Positions 34,835-44,286 of a DNA stretch of 64,000 nucleotides are shown piece by piece. How positions within the stretch are numbered: the first letter of the stretch is position 1; every line of letters begins with the position of its first letter. The stretch covers positions 1 through 64,000 of the forward strand of contig NZ_JAAAKV010000004.1 in NCBI RefSeq assembly GCF_009905725.1. The letters are read 5' to 3'. The notes under the pieces are model-generated. The model was not told the origin of the DNA and did no database searches. It saw nothing but the letters and a program-made list of their open reading frames with translations. The DNA comes from Emticicia sp. CRIBPO. Its GTDB lineage: Bacteria > Bacteroidota > Bacteroidia > Cytophagales > Spirosomataceae. Position numbers and translations under genes: made by a program.

Positions 34835-35659
34835 ATGAAAATAGACGCACACCAGCATTTCTGGAAGTACGATCCTGTCAACTATGCGTGGATTGATGAA
34901 TCCATGTACAAGATACAGGTGGATTTTATGCCGCAACATCTGAAGCCTGTGCTGGAAGAGAACGGCATTGACGGGTGTGTTTTGGTGCAGGTCAATCAGA
35001 CAGAAGAAGAGAATCATTTCTTTCATGACCTGGCCCTTGAAAATCCTTTTATTAAAGGTACCGTCGGCTGGGTCGATTTAAAATCACCTGACCTCGGCGG
35101 GCGGCTGGAATATTTTAAGACTTTCGAAAAACTCAAAGGTTTCAGGCATATTGTGCAGGGAGAGCCGGTAGGTTTTATGCAGGCACCGGATTTTGTGGCG
35201 GGCGTTAAAAAGCTGGCTGCGTTTGATTACAGCTATGATATCCTGATTTTCCCGACCCAGATGAAAGACGCCGTGCACTTGGTCAGGGCGTGTGCAGATA
35301 ACCGTTTTGTGATCGATCATATAGCCAAACCTTATATTAAAGAGGGAAAAATAACCCAGTGGGCCAATTATATGAGGAAGCTTTCTGAGTTTCCGAATGT
35401 GTATTGCAAGCTGTCGGGTATGGTGACTGAAGCCAACTGGTATACCTGGAAAGAGGAGGATTTCTACATTTACCTTGATACGGTTTTTGAGTGTTTCGGA
35501 GTAGAAAGGCTGATGTACGGCTCAGACTGGCCCGTTTGCCTGGTGGCTGCGGAGTATCAGGAGCAGTTGTCGATAGTCAGTTCTTATTTTGAAAAGCTGA
35601 GCTCTTCTGAAAAAGCGGCTGTTTTCGGCGACAACGCCGTAGCTTTTTACAGGTTGTAA
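34835..35659 (+). CDS. Amidohydrolase-2 family lactonase-like enzyme
   Basis: The 274-residue TIM-barrel metal-dependent hydrolase has an N-terminal metal motif MKIDAHQHFWKYD (HxH), GWVDLKSPDL, GFRHIVQGEP, FVIDHIAKPYIKEG and the C-terminal YGSDWPVCLVAA with its metal-binding Asp. This pattern is that of the COG3618 group, which includes L-fuconolactonase and L-rhamnono-gamma-lactonase, steps in deoxy-sugar breakdown. The exact sugar lactone is inferred. The gene starts 10 bases after cruF on the same strand and meets the minus-strand TauE-like gene with 3 bases between stop codons. Confidence 0.82.
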   Translation: MKIDAHQHFWKYDPVNYAWIDESMYKIQVDFMPQHLKPVLEENGIDGCVLVQVNQTEEENHFFHDLALENPFIKGTVGWVDLKSPDLGGRLEYFKTFEKLKGFRHIVQGEPVGFMQAPDFVAGVKKLAAFDYSYDILIFPTQMKDAVHLVRACADNRFVIDHIAKPYIKEGKITQWANYMRKLSEFPNVYCKLSGMVTEANWYTWKEEDFYIYLDTVFECFGVERLMYGSDWPVCLVAAEYQEQLSIVSSYFEKLSSSEKAAVFGDNAVAFYRL

Positions 35660-35662
35660 GGT

Positions 35663-36358
35663 TCATCTGCAAACTTCAATTGCGGCACTGTTTGTGTTTT
35701 CATGAATGATATCAGGCTGGTGCAATGAAACGCCCCTGATGATCAGCCAGATGGCCAGCAGTCCATAAGTGATGGGTATGATCCTTGAAAAATTCAGCTT
35801 AAATTTCTTTTTGATAAAAGAGGCCCCCAGGCTGGCTCCGAGCATCATGGGGAGGGTGCCCGCTCCGAATAAGACCATGAAATAGAAACCGCCGAATGTG
35901 TCTGTGGTCAGAAAAGCCCCGCTCAGGGCGGCATAAACCAATCCGCAGGGCAGAAGCCCGTTGAGCAACCCGAATAAGAATTGCGTTCCCCAGAAATGTT
36001 TCTTAAAAAGGAATGAAAGGGAGGCCTTGATCTTTTGTGTGAGGCGTGCCAGAGGACTGTAAGGATTGACCTTGTCCAGCCACTTTTTAGGCCAGAGTAT
36101 TCCTGCCAGCAGCAGGATGCCCAGGCCAATGGAAAGTGATTTCTGAGAACTTATGAAGGCCAGTTTTTCACCAAAATAGCCTATAAATAATCCTAAAACA
36201 CCGTAAGTAAGTATTCTGCCCGTATTATAAAGCAATCTCCCGGCCACAAAACGCAGCCTTTTTTCTTTATTCCCGGGCAACATCATGGCTATGGGCCCGC
36301 ACATGCCGAAGCAGTGCAGGCTCCCGATTAGTCCCATGAAGAAAGCTGAGTAGTACAC
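35663..36358 (-). CDS. Sulfite exporter TauE/SafE-family membrane protein of the cbb3 cluster
   Basis: The 231-residue protein starts at GTG (36358), with about six transmembrane segments and the conserved N-terminal motif SLHCFGMCGPIAMM (HC-x2-MCGP), which can bind copper or another metal. Such proteins sit at the end of cbb3 oxidase clusters in many bacteria and are thought to help copper delivery or cytochrome maturation. The TauE/SafE name reflects fold similarity rather than proven sulfite transport. It is 9 bases downstream of ccoH and last in the operon. Confidence 0.78.
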   Translation of the reverse strand: MYYSAFFMGLIGSLHCFGMCGPIAMMLPGNKEKRLRFVAGRLLYNTGRILTYGVLGLFIGYFGEKLAFISSQKSLSIGLGILLLAGILWPKKWLDKVNPYSPLARLTQKIKASLSFLFKKHFWGTQFLFGLLNGLLPCGLVYAALSGAFLTTDTFGGFYFMVLFGAGTLPMMLGASLGASFIKKKFKLNFSRIIPITYGLLAIWLIIRGVSLHQPDIIHENTNSAAIEVCR

Positions 36359-36367
36359 GTTTTTTGG

Positions 36368-36805
36368 TTAGATTAATATTTTGTCTTCCTGATAATATAC
36401 TTTCTGATCCTTTTGCCATCTGGTTTTTAAAATCCAATAGCCTGAGTCGAGGTGATTTGCCGGTATCCTTTGTGTTTGACCATGCGTGGTTTCCAGTTTC
36501 TGGGTAAAGTCCTTTCTTGCATCTGAAGGACGGTAAAACTGAATTAATCCCGTTGCTCCATTCAATGAGCTGGGTATGCTTACCAGTACTTCACTCCGGC
36601 TGGAATCGTAAGAGATTATCAGTTTCTCTTTTAAATGACTGACATTTGCCCTCTGATCTATATTGTCCTGGTAGGCGATTTCCTGGCGGTAATAATCCTC
36701 GCTGACGAGGTGAATATCATCCTGTTTGACACAAAGCCAGACAAGGCAGCCCATAAAGGCCACAAAACCCAGGTAAACGGCAGCTAATTTTTGTCCCCAA
36801 TTCAT
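36368..36805 (-). CDS. ccoH: FixH/CcoH, cbb3 oxidase assembly protein
   Basis: The 145-residue product has one N-terminal membrane helix (~6-27, AAVYLGFVAFMGCLVWLCV) followed by the typical VSEDYYRQEIAYQDNID and a periplasmic beta domain ending WILKTRWQKDQKVYYQE. CcoH is a single-span protein needed for assembly of the cbb3 oxidase. It lies 12 bases after ccoG and 9 before the TauE-like gene. Confidence 0.88.
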   Translation of the reverse strand: MNWGQKLAAVYLGFVAFMGCLVWLCVKQDDIHLVSEDYYRQEIAYQDNIDQRANVSHLKEKLIISYDSSRSEVLVSIPSSLNGATGLIQFYRPSDARKDFTQKLETTHGQTQRIPANHLDSGYWILKTRWQKDQKVYYQEDKILI

Positions 36806-36817
36806 AATCGTAAAAGT

Positions 36818-38233
36818 TTATTGTTCCGGCCCGAGAAAATTCGTTTTGATGGTTTCAATGAGTTTATTTCCCTGGTATACCTCAATTTTCAGGGGCGTTT
36901 TTATTTGTTTAATGTCTTTTTTGTCCATGTCGAGGAAGAATATAATTTCTGTTCTTCCCTGCTTCGGCAGGTGGACTTTGTCGCCCACCAGTCTGATTCT
37001 GCCTTTGTTTTCTGCTACTTTCAGTGTCACGTCGATTTCCTCCGATGTCTTGTTAATGATCTGGGCATTGTAGAGGTTGCTGATTTTGCCGTTGGGTTGT
37101 TCCTGGTACATTTGCCCCGGAACCCGCAGGATGGTGGTATCGACCATCGTTCTGCCGATCAGAAGGTAAGCCTCAAGGCCGATCAGCATCAATAACACAG
37201 CAGAATAATAGTAAGCCCGGCGTGACATTCTAAACGGAGTGCCTTTTTCAATGCTTTCTTCTGACGCATACCTGATCAGGCCGGCAGGTTTATTGATTTT
37301 GAACATGACTTCATCACAGGCGTCGATACAGGCGGTGCAGTTGACACATTCCAGCTGAGTGCCGTTCCTGATGTCGATTCCGGTAGGGCAAACCTGCACG
37401 CACAGGGCACAGTCAATGCAATCGCCGTGAGTTGTCTTTTTTTCTTCCTGTTTTTTGAGCTTGCCGCGAGGCTCCCCTCTCACAAAATCGTACATAATGG
37501 CCATGGTACTCTTACCCATCAATACGCCCTGCAGTCTGCCGTATGGACAAATGGCGATACAAACCTGCTCCCTGAGCCTGGTAAACACGAAGTAAAAGAT
37601 CGCTGTAAAAGCCACTACCCCGATGAAACCCGTCGGATTGCTGGCCGGGGAGCTTGTGGCAATCCGTAAAGTTTCTTCTATACCTATCATATAAGACATC
37701 GTCAGATGGGCGATGATGATAGAAAAGAAGATGAAAATAGCATGCTTGGTTACTTTTTTACGGACTTTTTCGGAAGTCCAAGGGCCGCTGTCGAGTTTTT
37801 GCTGCTGGCGGGCATCCCCTTCGATCCAGTATTCGATCTTCCGGAAAACCATTTCGAGAAAAATCGTTTGCGGGCAGGCCCAGCCACACCAGAAGCGGCC
37901 ATAGACTACCGTAAACAGGATGATAAATACAAAGAAAATGATCATCCCGATCCCGAAAAGGATAAAATCCTGGGGGAAAAATACCTGGCCGAAAATGACG
38001 AACTTCCTTTCAAAAATATTCATCATCAAAAGCGGTTCTCCTTTGATTTTGATGAAAGGAACTGCGAAGAAAATAGTCAGGAAAACGATGGTCGCTATGA
38101 TCCTCTTGTTATGAAAACTGCCTTTCGGTTTTTTAGGATGTAACCAGATGCGTTTCCCGTTTTTGTCTACCGTTGCAATGGTGTCGCGGTATTCTTCATC
38201 ATAAAATTCGGATATGTCAGAAGAAATGGCCAT
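36818..38233 (-). CDS. ccoG: CcoG (FixG-like) cytochrome oxidase accessory ferredoxin
   Basis: The 471-residue product has several membrane helices in its N-terminal half. A cytoplasmic dicluster ferredoxin region has CIDCALCVQVCPTGIDIR and CVNCTACIDACDEVM (two 4Fe-4S sites). A C-terminal periplasmic FixG Ig-like domain (~355-471) ends LIETIKTNFLGPEQ. CcoG is a cupric reductase that supplies Cu(I) for the active site of cbb3 oxidase. It sits between ccoP and ccoH in the usual order. Confidence 0.93.
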   Translation of the reverse strand: MAISSDISEFYDEEYRDTIATVDKNGKRIWLHPKKPKGSFHNKRIIATIVFLTIFFAVPFIKIKGEPLLMMNIFERKFVIFGQVFFPQDFILFGIGMIIFFVFIILFTVVYGRFWCGWACPQTIFLEMVFRKIEYWIEGDARQQQKLDSGPWTSEKVRKKVTKHAIFIFFSIIIAHLTMSYMIGIEETLRIATSSPASNPTGFIGVVAFTAIFYFVFTRLREQVCIAICPYGRLQGVLMGKSTMAIMYDFVRGEPRGKLKKQEEKKTTHGDCIDCALCVQVCPTGIDIRNGTQLECVNCTACIDACDEVMFKINKPAGLIRYASEESIEKGTPFRMSRRAYYYSAVLLMLIGLEAYLLIGRTMVDTTILRVPGQMYQEQPNGKISNLYNAQIINKTSEEIDVTLKVAENKGRIRLVGDKVHLPKQGRTEIIFFLDMDKKDIKQIKTPLKIEVYQGNKLIETIKTNFLGPEQ

Positions 38234-38262
38234 AAGAAAAATGTTTGGTAAACCGGTAGCTT

Positions 38263-39063
38263 TTAAAGCAAAGCTACCGGAGTTGATGAAGCAGTTGAGT
38301 CTGTTTTTACCCCTTGCGGAGCTTTTGAATTGGGTGGGTTGCTCCCCCCGATGGTTTTGATATAATTGGCTACATCCTGAATTTCATTAGGTTTCAGGGT
38401 GGCTTTCCAGGAAATCATCCCTTTTTCCGGCACACCGTACTTGATGACTTTGAAAAGATCGTTGATCGAGCTTCCGTGCAGCCAGTATTCGTCGGTCAGG
38501 TTGGGGCCCACACCGCCTTCACCGGCTTGTCCGTGGCAGGCAGAGCATTTGGAACTGAAAATTTCCTTTCCTCTTTCTGCCACTTTCGGGTCGTTGGGAA
38601 GCAGTTTTACGGTTTTCTCATCTATGGCAGCGGCGTTTTTGGCCTGGTAGAGCTCAATTTCCTTTTGAGCCGTGGCGAGTTCCTGCTGATATTCACCATC
38701 CGACAGCGGGCTGGTTTTCCAGATGTGGTAATCGGCCATATAAATAATAGCAAAGATGATGGTGGCATAAAACATGTATTTCCACCACGGTGGCAGGTGG
38801 TTGTCCAGCTCCCTGATGCCGTCATAGCTGTGACGGAGCAGGATGGCTTCTTCATTTTCAACCGGAACAGCTTTAGTGAGGCTTTTCCACCAGGTTTTAA
38901 AGCTGAAAGGCTCGGTGATGACACCTTTGTGTTTGGCCTCGATGCGTTTGATGACCAGGAACACATTGATGACTGTAATGAGCAGCACAACGGCGAGTAT
39001 GATGAGCATGGCCAGGATCAACACCATGGCCAGTTCTTCTCCTGATTTTAATGATATCTTCAT
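38263..39063 (-). CDS. ccoP: cbb3 oxidase subunit III, monoheme CcoP
   Basis: The 266-residue product has two hydrophobic segments (~12-37 and ~97-112) and a single cytochrome c domain (~160-243) with heme motif CSACH at 173-177 and distal Met in KGMISWKATL. In Proteobacteria CcoP carries two hemes; only one CxxCH is present here. The C-terminal tail is Ser/Thr/Pro-rich. Electrons pass through it to CcoO/CcoN. It is downstream of ccoQ. Confidence 0.9.
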   Translation of the reverse strand: MKISLKSGEELAMVLILAMLIILAVVLLITVINVFLVIKRIEAKHKGVITEPFSFKTWWKSLTKAVPVENEEAILLRHSYDGIRELDNHLPPWWKYMFYATIIFAIIYMADYHIWKTSPLSDGEYQQELATAQKEIELYQAKNAAAIDEKTVKLLPNDPKVAERGKEIFSSKCSACHGQAGEGGVGPNLTDEYWLHGSSINDLFKVIKYGVPEKGMISWKATLKPNEIQDVANYIKTIGGSNPPNSKAPQGVKTDSTASSTPVALL

Positions 39064-39102
39064 TTTGATGTTAGCTAAATATTGATTTTAATTAAATAGT
39101 GA

Positions 39103-39264
39103 TCATTCTTCATCAAATGGAAGCTGTTCCATGTGCCTGATGTATTTTTTATCCGACTTCATCACAAAGTACCCCAGAGCAGTAAAAAAGACGACAAAGA
39201 TGACCAGGGAGAAAATCGGGAAGATGGATACCCCCTCAATACCCGAAAGTGCGTTTTTGAACAT
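39103..39264 (-). CDS. ccoQ: CcoQ-like small subunit of cbb3 oxidase
   Basis: A 53-residue frame from ATG 39264 to TGA 39103. It starts MFKNALSGIEGVSIFPIFSL, continues VIFVVFFTALGYFVMKSDKK as one membrane helix, and has a charged tail ending LPFDEE. Position (between ccoO and ccoP) and shape identify it as CcoQ, which stabilises the complex. It is missed by length-limited gene callers. Confidence 0.85.
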   Translation of the reverse strand: MFKNALSGIEGVSIFPIFSLVIFVVFFTALGYFVMKSDKKYIRHMEQLPFDEE

Positions 39265-39311
39265 ATTTTTAGGTGTTATGTCCGGGAGAAGGCTTCCCGG
39301 ACGATGATCAT

Positions 39312-41492
39312 TTATGGTTTCAATGCTGTTGATTCATTCTTGATATCGGTTCCCATCCTCTGCAGGTAAGCAATGAGGGCGATGATCTCACGGTCTGCCT
39401 TGGTGGTGATTTTGGCTTCAGCAAGGTTTTTGACAATGCCGTCTGCCTGTGCTTCCGCATCTTCAATGGCCTGATCTTCAAAGCCGTCAGGATAAGGTAC
39501 TCCCAGCTTACGCATTACCGTGATTTTATCAGGTAGCTGCGACTTGTTGTATTTGTCAGACAAAAGCCATGGGTAAGCCGGCATAATAGAGCCCGGCGAC
39601 ATGGTGGTCGGGTCAAGCATGTGATTGTAATGCCAGCTGTGAGGGTATTTCTGGCCTATTCTGTGTAAATCAGGCCCTGTTCTCTTAGATCCCCACTGGA
39701 ACGGGTGGTCATACACAAACTCTCCGGCTTTTGAATATTCGCCATATCGCTCGGTCTCTGACCTGAACGGACGGATCATCTGTGTGTGACAGTTATGACA
39801 GCCTTCACGGATGTAAATGTCGCGGCCTTCAAGCTCAAGCGGGGTGTAAGGTTTTACAGAAGCGATGGTCGGAATATTGGATTCCACCAGCCATGTAGGC
39901 ACGAATTCTATCACCCCGCCAATCATCACGGCTACCAGTGACAAGACCATAAAGATGACAGGTTTACGTTCGAGAACCGCATGCCAGCCGCTTTCGGGAG
40001 TGTTCATTTTTTTCGGCAGGGCGGGAGCTTCATCGTATTCATTTGCTACAAAACTTCCTTTTTTAGCCGTTTTGATAAGGTTATAGATCATGATGAAGGT
40101 ACCTATCAGGAAGAGGAATCCACCGAAAGCTCTCATCATATACAATGGAACGATCTGGGTGACGGTTTCCAGGAAGTTAGGATAGGCCAGGAAGCCGTCT
40201 TTGGTAAACTCTTTCCACATCAGACTCTGGGTAAAGCCAGCCCAGTACATCGGAAGGGCATAGAAAAGAATACCGAGCGTGCCGATCCAGAAGTGGGTAT
40301 TAGCCAGGGATACGGAGTATAATTCCGTTTTCCACATTTTCGGTACCAGGTAGTACAGCATACCGAAAATCATGAATCCGTTCCATCCCAGCCCGCCAAC
40401 GTGCACGTGGGCAACGGTCCAGTCGGTAAAGTGGGAAATGGCGTTGACGTTTTTCAGAGAAAGCAGCGGGCCTTCAAAAGTAGCCATACCGTAGGCAGTC
40501 ACTGCCACTACGAAAAATTTCAGAACAGGATCGATACTGACTTTGTCCCAGGCTCCTCTCAGGGTCATCAAACCGTTGAGCATACCACCCCATGACGGGG
40601 CGATCAGCATGATTGAGAACACCGTGCCCAAACTTTGTGCCCAGTCAGGCAGCGAAGAATAAAGCAGGTGGTGAGGGCCTGCCCAGATGTAAAGGAATAT
40701 CAGTGACCAGAAGTGAATGACCGATAATTTATAGGAGTACACCGGGCGATTGGCTGCTTTCGGAAGGAAATAATACATCAGTCCGAGAAATGGGGTAGTG
40801 AGGAAAAATGCCACGGCATTGTGTCCGTACCACCATTGCACCAGTGCATCCTGCACCCCGGCATAAATGGAGTAACTTTTAGTGAAGGATAAAGGCAGCT
40901 CAAGGGAGTTGACGATGTGAAGCATGGCTACGGTGATGAACGTACCGATATAAAACCAGATGGCCACATACATGTGTCTCTCACGCCTTTTGATGATGGT
41001 CCCGATCATGTTGATCCCGAATACCACCCAAACCAGCGTGATGGCGATGTCAATGGGCCATTCCAGTTCGGCGTATTCTTTGGAAGTGGTATAACCTAAA
41101 GGCAGTGAAACCGCTGCCGCCAGGATAATCAGCTGCCAGCCCCAGAAGTGCGTCCAGCTGAGGACCGGGCTAAACATGGGGGCTTTGAGTAAACGCGGCA
41201 TGGAGTAGTAAATACCTGCAAACATGGCGTTACCTACAAAGGCAAAAATGATGGCATTGGTGTGCAGTGGTCTGATGCGGCCGAAGGTCGTATATGGCAA
41301 GTCCATATTGGCTGCAGGCAGGAATAATTGTATGGCGGCGGTCAGACCGGCCAGCATACCAATTACCCCGAAAATCACTGTCGCGATCATAAAAGCTTTT
41401 ACGACTTTATTGTCGTAATGAAAACTTTCCAGAGCTCCGCCACCTGAGTGACCGGCGTCCTTATTTCTGTAGAGATTGTTGAAAATTCGCAT
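39312..41492 (-). CDS. ccoNO: Fused cbb3 oxidase subunits I and II (CcoN-CcoO)
   Basis: The 726-residue product starts at ATG 41492; an in-frame TTG at 41525 is less likely. The CcoN part (~1-480, about 12 membrane helices) has heme and copper ligands in RPLHTNAIIFAFVG, WWYGHNAVAFFL, AGPHHLLYSSLPDW and HVHVGGLGWNGF. Then comes a linker (~480-530) with an extra membrane segment (PVIFMVLSLVAVMIGGVI). The CcoO part has heme c motif CHNCHTQMIRPF and a long periplasmic domain to the end. The complex reduces oxygen with high affinity and pumps protons. The N-O fusion occurs in many Bacteroidota. It is first gene of the structural operon, with promoter and palindrome upstream. Confidence 0.95.
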   Translation of the reverse strand: MRIFNNLYRNKDAGHSGGGALESFHYDNKVVKAFMIATVIFGVIGMLAGLTAAIQLFLPAANMDLPYTTFGRIRPLHTNAIIFAFVGNAMFAGIYYSMPRLLKAPMFSPVLSWTHFWGWQLIILAAAVSLPLGYTTSKEYAELEWPIDIAITLVWVVFGINMIGTIIKRRERHMYVAIWFYIGTFITVAMLHIVNSLELPLSFTKSYSIYAGVQDALVQWWYGHNAVAFFLTTPFLGLMYYFLPKAANRPVYSYKLSVIHFWSLIFLYIWAGPHHLLYSSLPDWAQSLGTVFSIMLIAPSWGGMLNGLMTLRGAWDKVSIDPVLKFFVVAVTAYGMATFEGPLLSLKNVNAISHFTDWTVAHVHVGGLGWNGFMIFGMLYYLVPKMWKTELYSVSLANTHFWIGTLGILFYALPMYWAGFTQSLMWKEFTKDGFLAYPNFLETVTQIVPLYMMRAFGGFLFLIGTFIMIYNLIKTAKKGSFVANEYDEAPALPKKMNTPESGWHAVLERKPVIFMVLSLVAVMIGGVIEFVPTWLVESNIPTIASVKPYTPLELEGRDIYIREGCHNCHTQMIRPFRSETERYGEYSKAGEFVYDHPFQWGSKRTGPDLHRIGQKYPHSWHYNHMLDPTTMSPGSIMPAYPWLLSDKYNKSQLPDKITVMRKLGVPYPDGFEDQAIEDAEAQADGIVKNLAEAKITTKADREIIALIAYLQRMGTDIKNESTALKP

Positions 41493-41522
41493 AAGTTTAG
41501 AGAATTCTATGATTTGATTGCT

Positions 41523-41551
41523 CAAAAGTAAACTCAGGGCCTGCGAAGAAA
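41523..41551 (-). promoter_or_regulatory. ccoNO promoter
   Basis: On the minus strand TTTC (41551-41548), 17 bases, then TACTTTTG (41530-41523), an exact TAnnTTTG. The transcript would start near 41517, about 25 bases before the ATG. Confidence 0.55.
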
Positions 41552-41575
41552 TATGATGCCCGTTACCGGAAAGTA

Positions 41576-41587
41576 TGACTTTGGTCA
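41576..41587. promoter_or_regulatory. Fnr/Crp-like palindrome TGAC-N4-GTCA upstream of ccoNO
   Basis: The sequence is TGAC TTTG GTCA. Its centre is about 64 bases upstream of the predicted ccoNO transcript start, a position where Crp/Fnr proteins activate in class I fashion. The same palindrome occurs at 45658. Confidence 0.55.
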
Positions 41588-41647
41588 GGAAATGAAAAAA
41601 TGAAGACTGAGGAGCTGCGGATCTTAAAAATGAAGGTGATCCGCCTG

Positions 41648-41824
41648 TTATGGGCGGACCTCTTTTTCCTGGTTCGGGTCTTCTTTTTCGCTGTCGAAAA
41701 GCATCCTGATGGAGGGTGTATAGGTGTCGTCAAACTGCCCGTTGCGGGTAGCCCAGATGAAGGCCACCAGGAAACCTGCGGCTGTAAGTACTGCGGTGAT
41801 GGCTAGAAATATGATGACTTTCAT
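41648..41824 (-). CDS. ccoS: CcoS, small cbb3 oxidase maturation protein
   Basis: A 58-residue frame from ATG 41824 to TAA 41648. It begins MKVIIFLAITAVLTAAGFLV (one membrane helix) and continues FIWATRNGQFDD, the CcoS hallmark, with an acidic tail ending KEVRP. CcoS is needed for insertion of cofactors into cbb3 oxidase. Its start overlaps the ccoI stop by 4 bases (ATGA), so the two are translationally coupled. Confidence 0.9.
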   Translation of the reverse strand: MKVIIFLAITAVLTAAGFLVAFIWATRNGQFDDTYTPSIRMLFDSEKEDPNQEKEVRP

Positions 41825-44286
41825 AATGATCTGAGGTTAGCGTCTGAGGCCGGGATACGGTAAAAGCCTTTGAGCCAGGCAAATAAATGGGTGAGACCCG
41901 TCGCAAACAGCACTACGGAAATAGAACTCAAAGGCATAAAGATAGCCGCCATGACAGGAGATAACTGACCGCTGACCGCCCACCCGATTCCGATAAAATT
42001 ATAAACCAGCGACAAAATGAAACTGGCCTTGACGATATTAATGGCTGTTTTACTGAATCCCAGGAAGTCATTAAGCCGGTCAAAAACCGAGGCGTCAAGA
42101 ATGGCGTCGCAAGCCGGGGTGAATACCTTGACGTCTTCGCTGATGGCTATGCCTACATGGCTTTGCCTCAGGGCCCCGGCGTCATTCAGCCCGTCGCCAA
42201 TCATCAGGATATGCATGTTTTCCTCCTGCTTCTGACGGATAAAGTCCAGTTTATCCTGGGGTGTCTGGTGAAATCTGACCGCATGCTGATCAAAGCAGGG
42301 CTGAAGTTTGTCTTTCTCGGCGTCATTGTCACCCGACAAAAGAAACAGCTTGAAACTCCTGCTCAGTTTTTTGATCACCTTTTGCCAATGCGGACGGAAC
42401 ACCGGCTCTGCCACAAAACAGCCACATAACATACCGTCAATGCTCAGGTAGCTGTGCGTGTGTCTGACCAAAGGATCAAGGTCAGGGACTTCGATAAATC
42501 CTCTTTTGCCCAGCCTGATGAGATGGCCGTCAATCCGGCCTTCTATGCCCTGGCCTTCCGTTTCTTTGAAGTAATCCGTTGTCAGTTTTTCCTGCTGACC
42601 CAAGTCACGGGCAATCATCTGGCTTAAAGGGTGAGCGGAGGCTGAGCATAGGTGAGCCACCAGGTTTTTCTCATTTTCAGTGAGTGGCTTTCCTTTGAAA
42701 ATAATCTTTTCTGAGTTATTGCGGGTCAATGTGCCGGTTTTGTCGAAAACTATACCGTCAATTTCATTGAGCAACTGAATGACGCCCTGATTTTTGACAT
42801 AAAACTTATTCCGTCCGAAAATACCCATCGTTGTGCCCATCGTAAAAGGCATGGAGAGTGTAAGGGCACAGGGGCAGGCTACCATCAATACGGCAGTAAC
42901 CGAATTGAGCATCACTTCCGGATTGTTAATATACCAGTAAATCCCTGTTATGGTAGCTATGAGCAGGGTAATTACCGTGAAATACTTGCTGAAAGCATTG
43001 GCCAGTTCAGTAGTGGGCATCACTTTTTCTTCCTTAAAGGCCTGGTTGTTCCACAGCTGGGTAAGGTAACTCTGTGAAACCGGTTTCTGAACAACCAGTT
43101 GCAGTTGCCCGCCTTTTTGTCTGCCTCCCGCATAGATCAGGTCACCTGGTCTGCGGCTTTGAGGGTCGGTTTCACCACTGACAAAACTGTAGTCAATTAA
43201 GCCCTTTCCGCTTGATAAAATAGCATCCGCTGGGATGAGCTCCTGGTGATGTATGAGTATGATATCTCCTTTTTCTAATTGGGAGACATTGATAAACTGC
43301 TCTTTCTGATCCCTGAGGGTTTTAACGGCCAGCGGGAAGTAGGACTTGTAATTTCGCTCAAATGACAGGTAATTGTAAGTCACCTGCTGGATCCAGCGGC
43401 CGGTCAAAAGGAAAAATACCAAACCTGCGAGGCTATCGTAATATCCGGCAGAATGGTTCGCAAATGTTTCATAGACACTCCTGCCAAACAGGGCGGTGAT
43501 TCCCAACGCTATGGGAATGTCGACACTGAAAACCGAGTCAGTATTTTTGAAGTATTCTCGTATGGAAATCCAGGCACTTTTGAAATAATCCGAAGCTCCA
43601 TAAAAGAATACGGGCAGGGCGAGGATGAAGTTGAAATATAAAAAGAATCCCTGGTAGGTTGAATCTACCTTGTTCTGAAGATCAAGATGGAAGTATTCGG
43701 GAAAACTCATCAGCATGATGTTCCCGGTACAGAAACCGACCACCCCGATCCGGAGAATCAGGTTTCGCTGTACATTGTTTTTTACAGTAGATTTTTCGCG
43801 GCTCTGGAGGCTGATCTGGGGTTCGTAGCCAAGCGTGGTTAAAAGCCCGGCTATTTCTTTCAGACTGACCTGCCGGTTGTCAAAACTGAGAGAAAGCTCT
43901 TTTTTCAGGAAGTTGAGCCTCGAAGAAACGACTCCTTTCTTTATCTTATGAAAGTTTTCAAGCAGCCATACGCAGGAGCTGCAGTGGACGGCAGGAATGT
44001 ATAAAGTAATTTTGCTGACCGTATCAGATTGATAGTCAAGTAGCTGTGTGACTATTTCAGCTTGGTCGAGATAGTCGAACTTACCCTTGTGATCACCGGA
44101 TTTCAGGCTGACGCCCGCATTCTGATTAAGATCGTAGTAAGTACAAAGATTGTTTTCTTCCAATATCTCATAAACGGTCCTGCATCCCTGGCAGCAGAAA
44201 TGCTTATCTTCTGATAAAATGCTTTCATCAGGGCAGTCGTCTCCGCAATGATAACATTTAACCGGGGTTTCGGTTGATGAAATCAT
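41821..44286 (-). CDS. ccoI: CcoI copper-exporting P-type ATPase for cbb3 oxidase
   Basis: The 821-residue product has an N-terminal cysteine-rich metal-binding segment (CYHCGDDCP and FCCQGCRTV, ~10-40) and an HMA domain with AVHCSSCVWLLEN (~100). About eight membrane helices follow, including the ion-path motif CPCALT. The phosphorylation site is DKTGTLTRN, with SAHPLSQ (HP motif) and GDGLNDAGAL. P1B-type ATPases of the CcoI/FixI branch move copper out of the cytoplasm for the oxidase. It overlaps ccoS and the upstream orphan gene by 4 bases each. Confidence 0.94.
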   Translation of the reverse strand: MISSTETPVKCYHCGDDCPDESILSEDKHFCCQGCRTVYEILEENNLCTYYDLNQNAGVSLKSGDHKGKFDYLDQAEIVTQLLDYQSDTVSKITLYIPAVHCSSCVWLLENFHKIKKGVVSSRLNFLKKELSLSFDNRQVSLKEIAGLLTTLGYEPQISLQSREKSTVKNNVQRNLILRIGVVGFCTGNIMLMSFPEYFHLDLQNKVDSTYQGFFLYFNFILALPVFFYGASDYFKSAWISIREYFKNTDSVFSVDIPIALGITALFGRSVYETFANHSAGYYDSLAGLVFFLLTGRWIQQVTYNYLSFERNYKSYFPLAVKTLRDQKEQFINVSQLEKGDIILIHHQELIPADAILSSGKGLIDYSFVSGETDPQSRRPGDLIYAGGRQKGGQLQLVVQKPVSQSYLTQLWNNQAFKEEKVMPTTELANAFSKYFTVITLLIATITGIYWYINNPEVMLNSVTAVLMVACPCALTLSMPFTMGTTMGIFGRNKFYVKNQGVIQLLNEIDGIVFDKTGTLTRNNSEKIIFKGKPLTENEKNLVAHLCSASAHPLSQMIARDLGQQEKLTTDYFKETEGQGIEGRIDGHLIRLGKRGFIEVPDLDPLVRHTHSYLSIDGMLCGCFVAEPVFRPHWQKVIKKLSRSFKLFLLSGDNDAEKDKLQPCFDQHAVRFHQTPQDKLDFIRQKQEENMHILMIGDGLNDAGALRQSHVGIAISEDVKVFTPACDAILDASVFDRLNDFLGFSKTAINIVKASFILSLVYNFIGIGWAVSGQLSPVMAAIFMPLSSISVVLFATGLTHLFAWLKGFYRIPASDANLRSL

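Noticed and set aside
35663-36358. Sulfite exporter as literal function
   Set aside because: The HC-x2-MCGP motif and location at the end of the cbb3 cluster fit metal handling or oxidase maturation better than sulfite export.
38476-39045. 189-codon plus-strand frame inside ccoP
   Set aside because: Antisense shadow of ccoP, which has its own clear heme motif and operon context.
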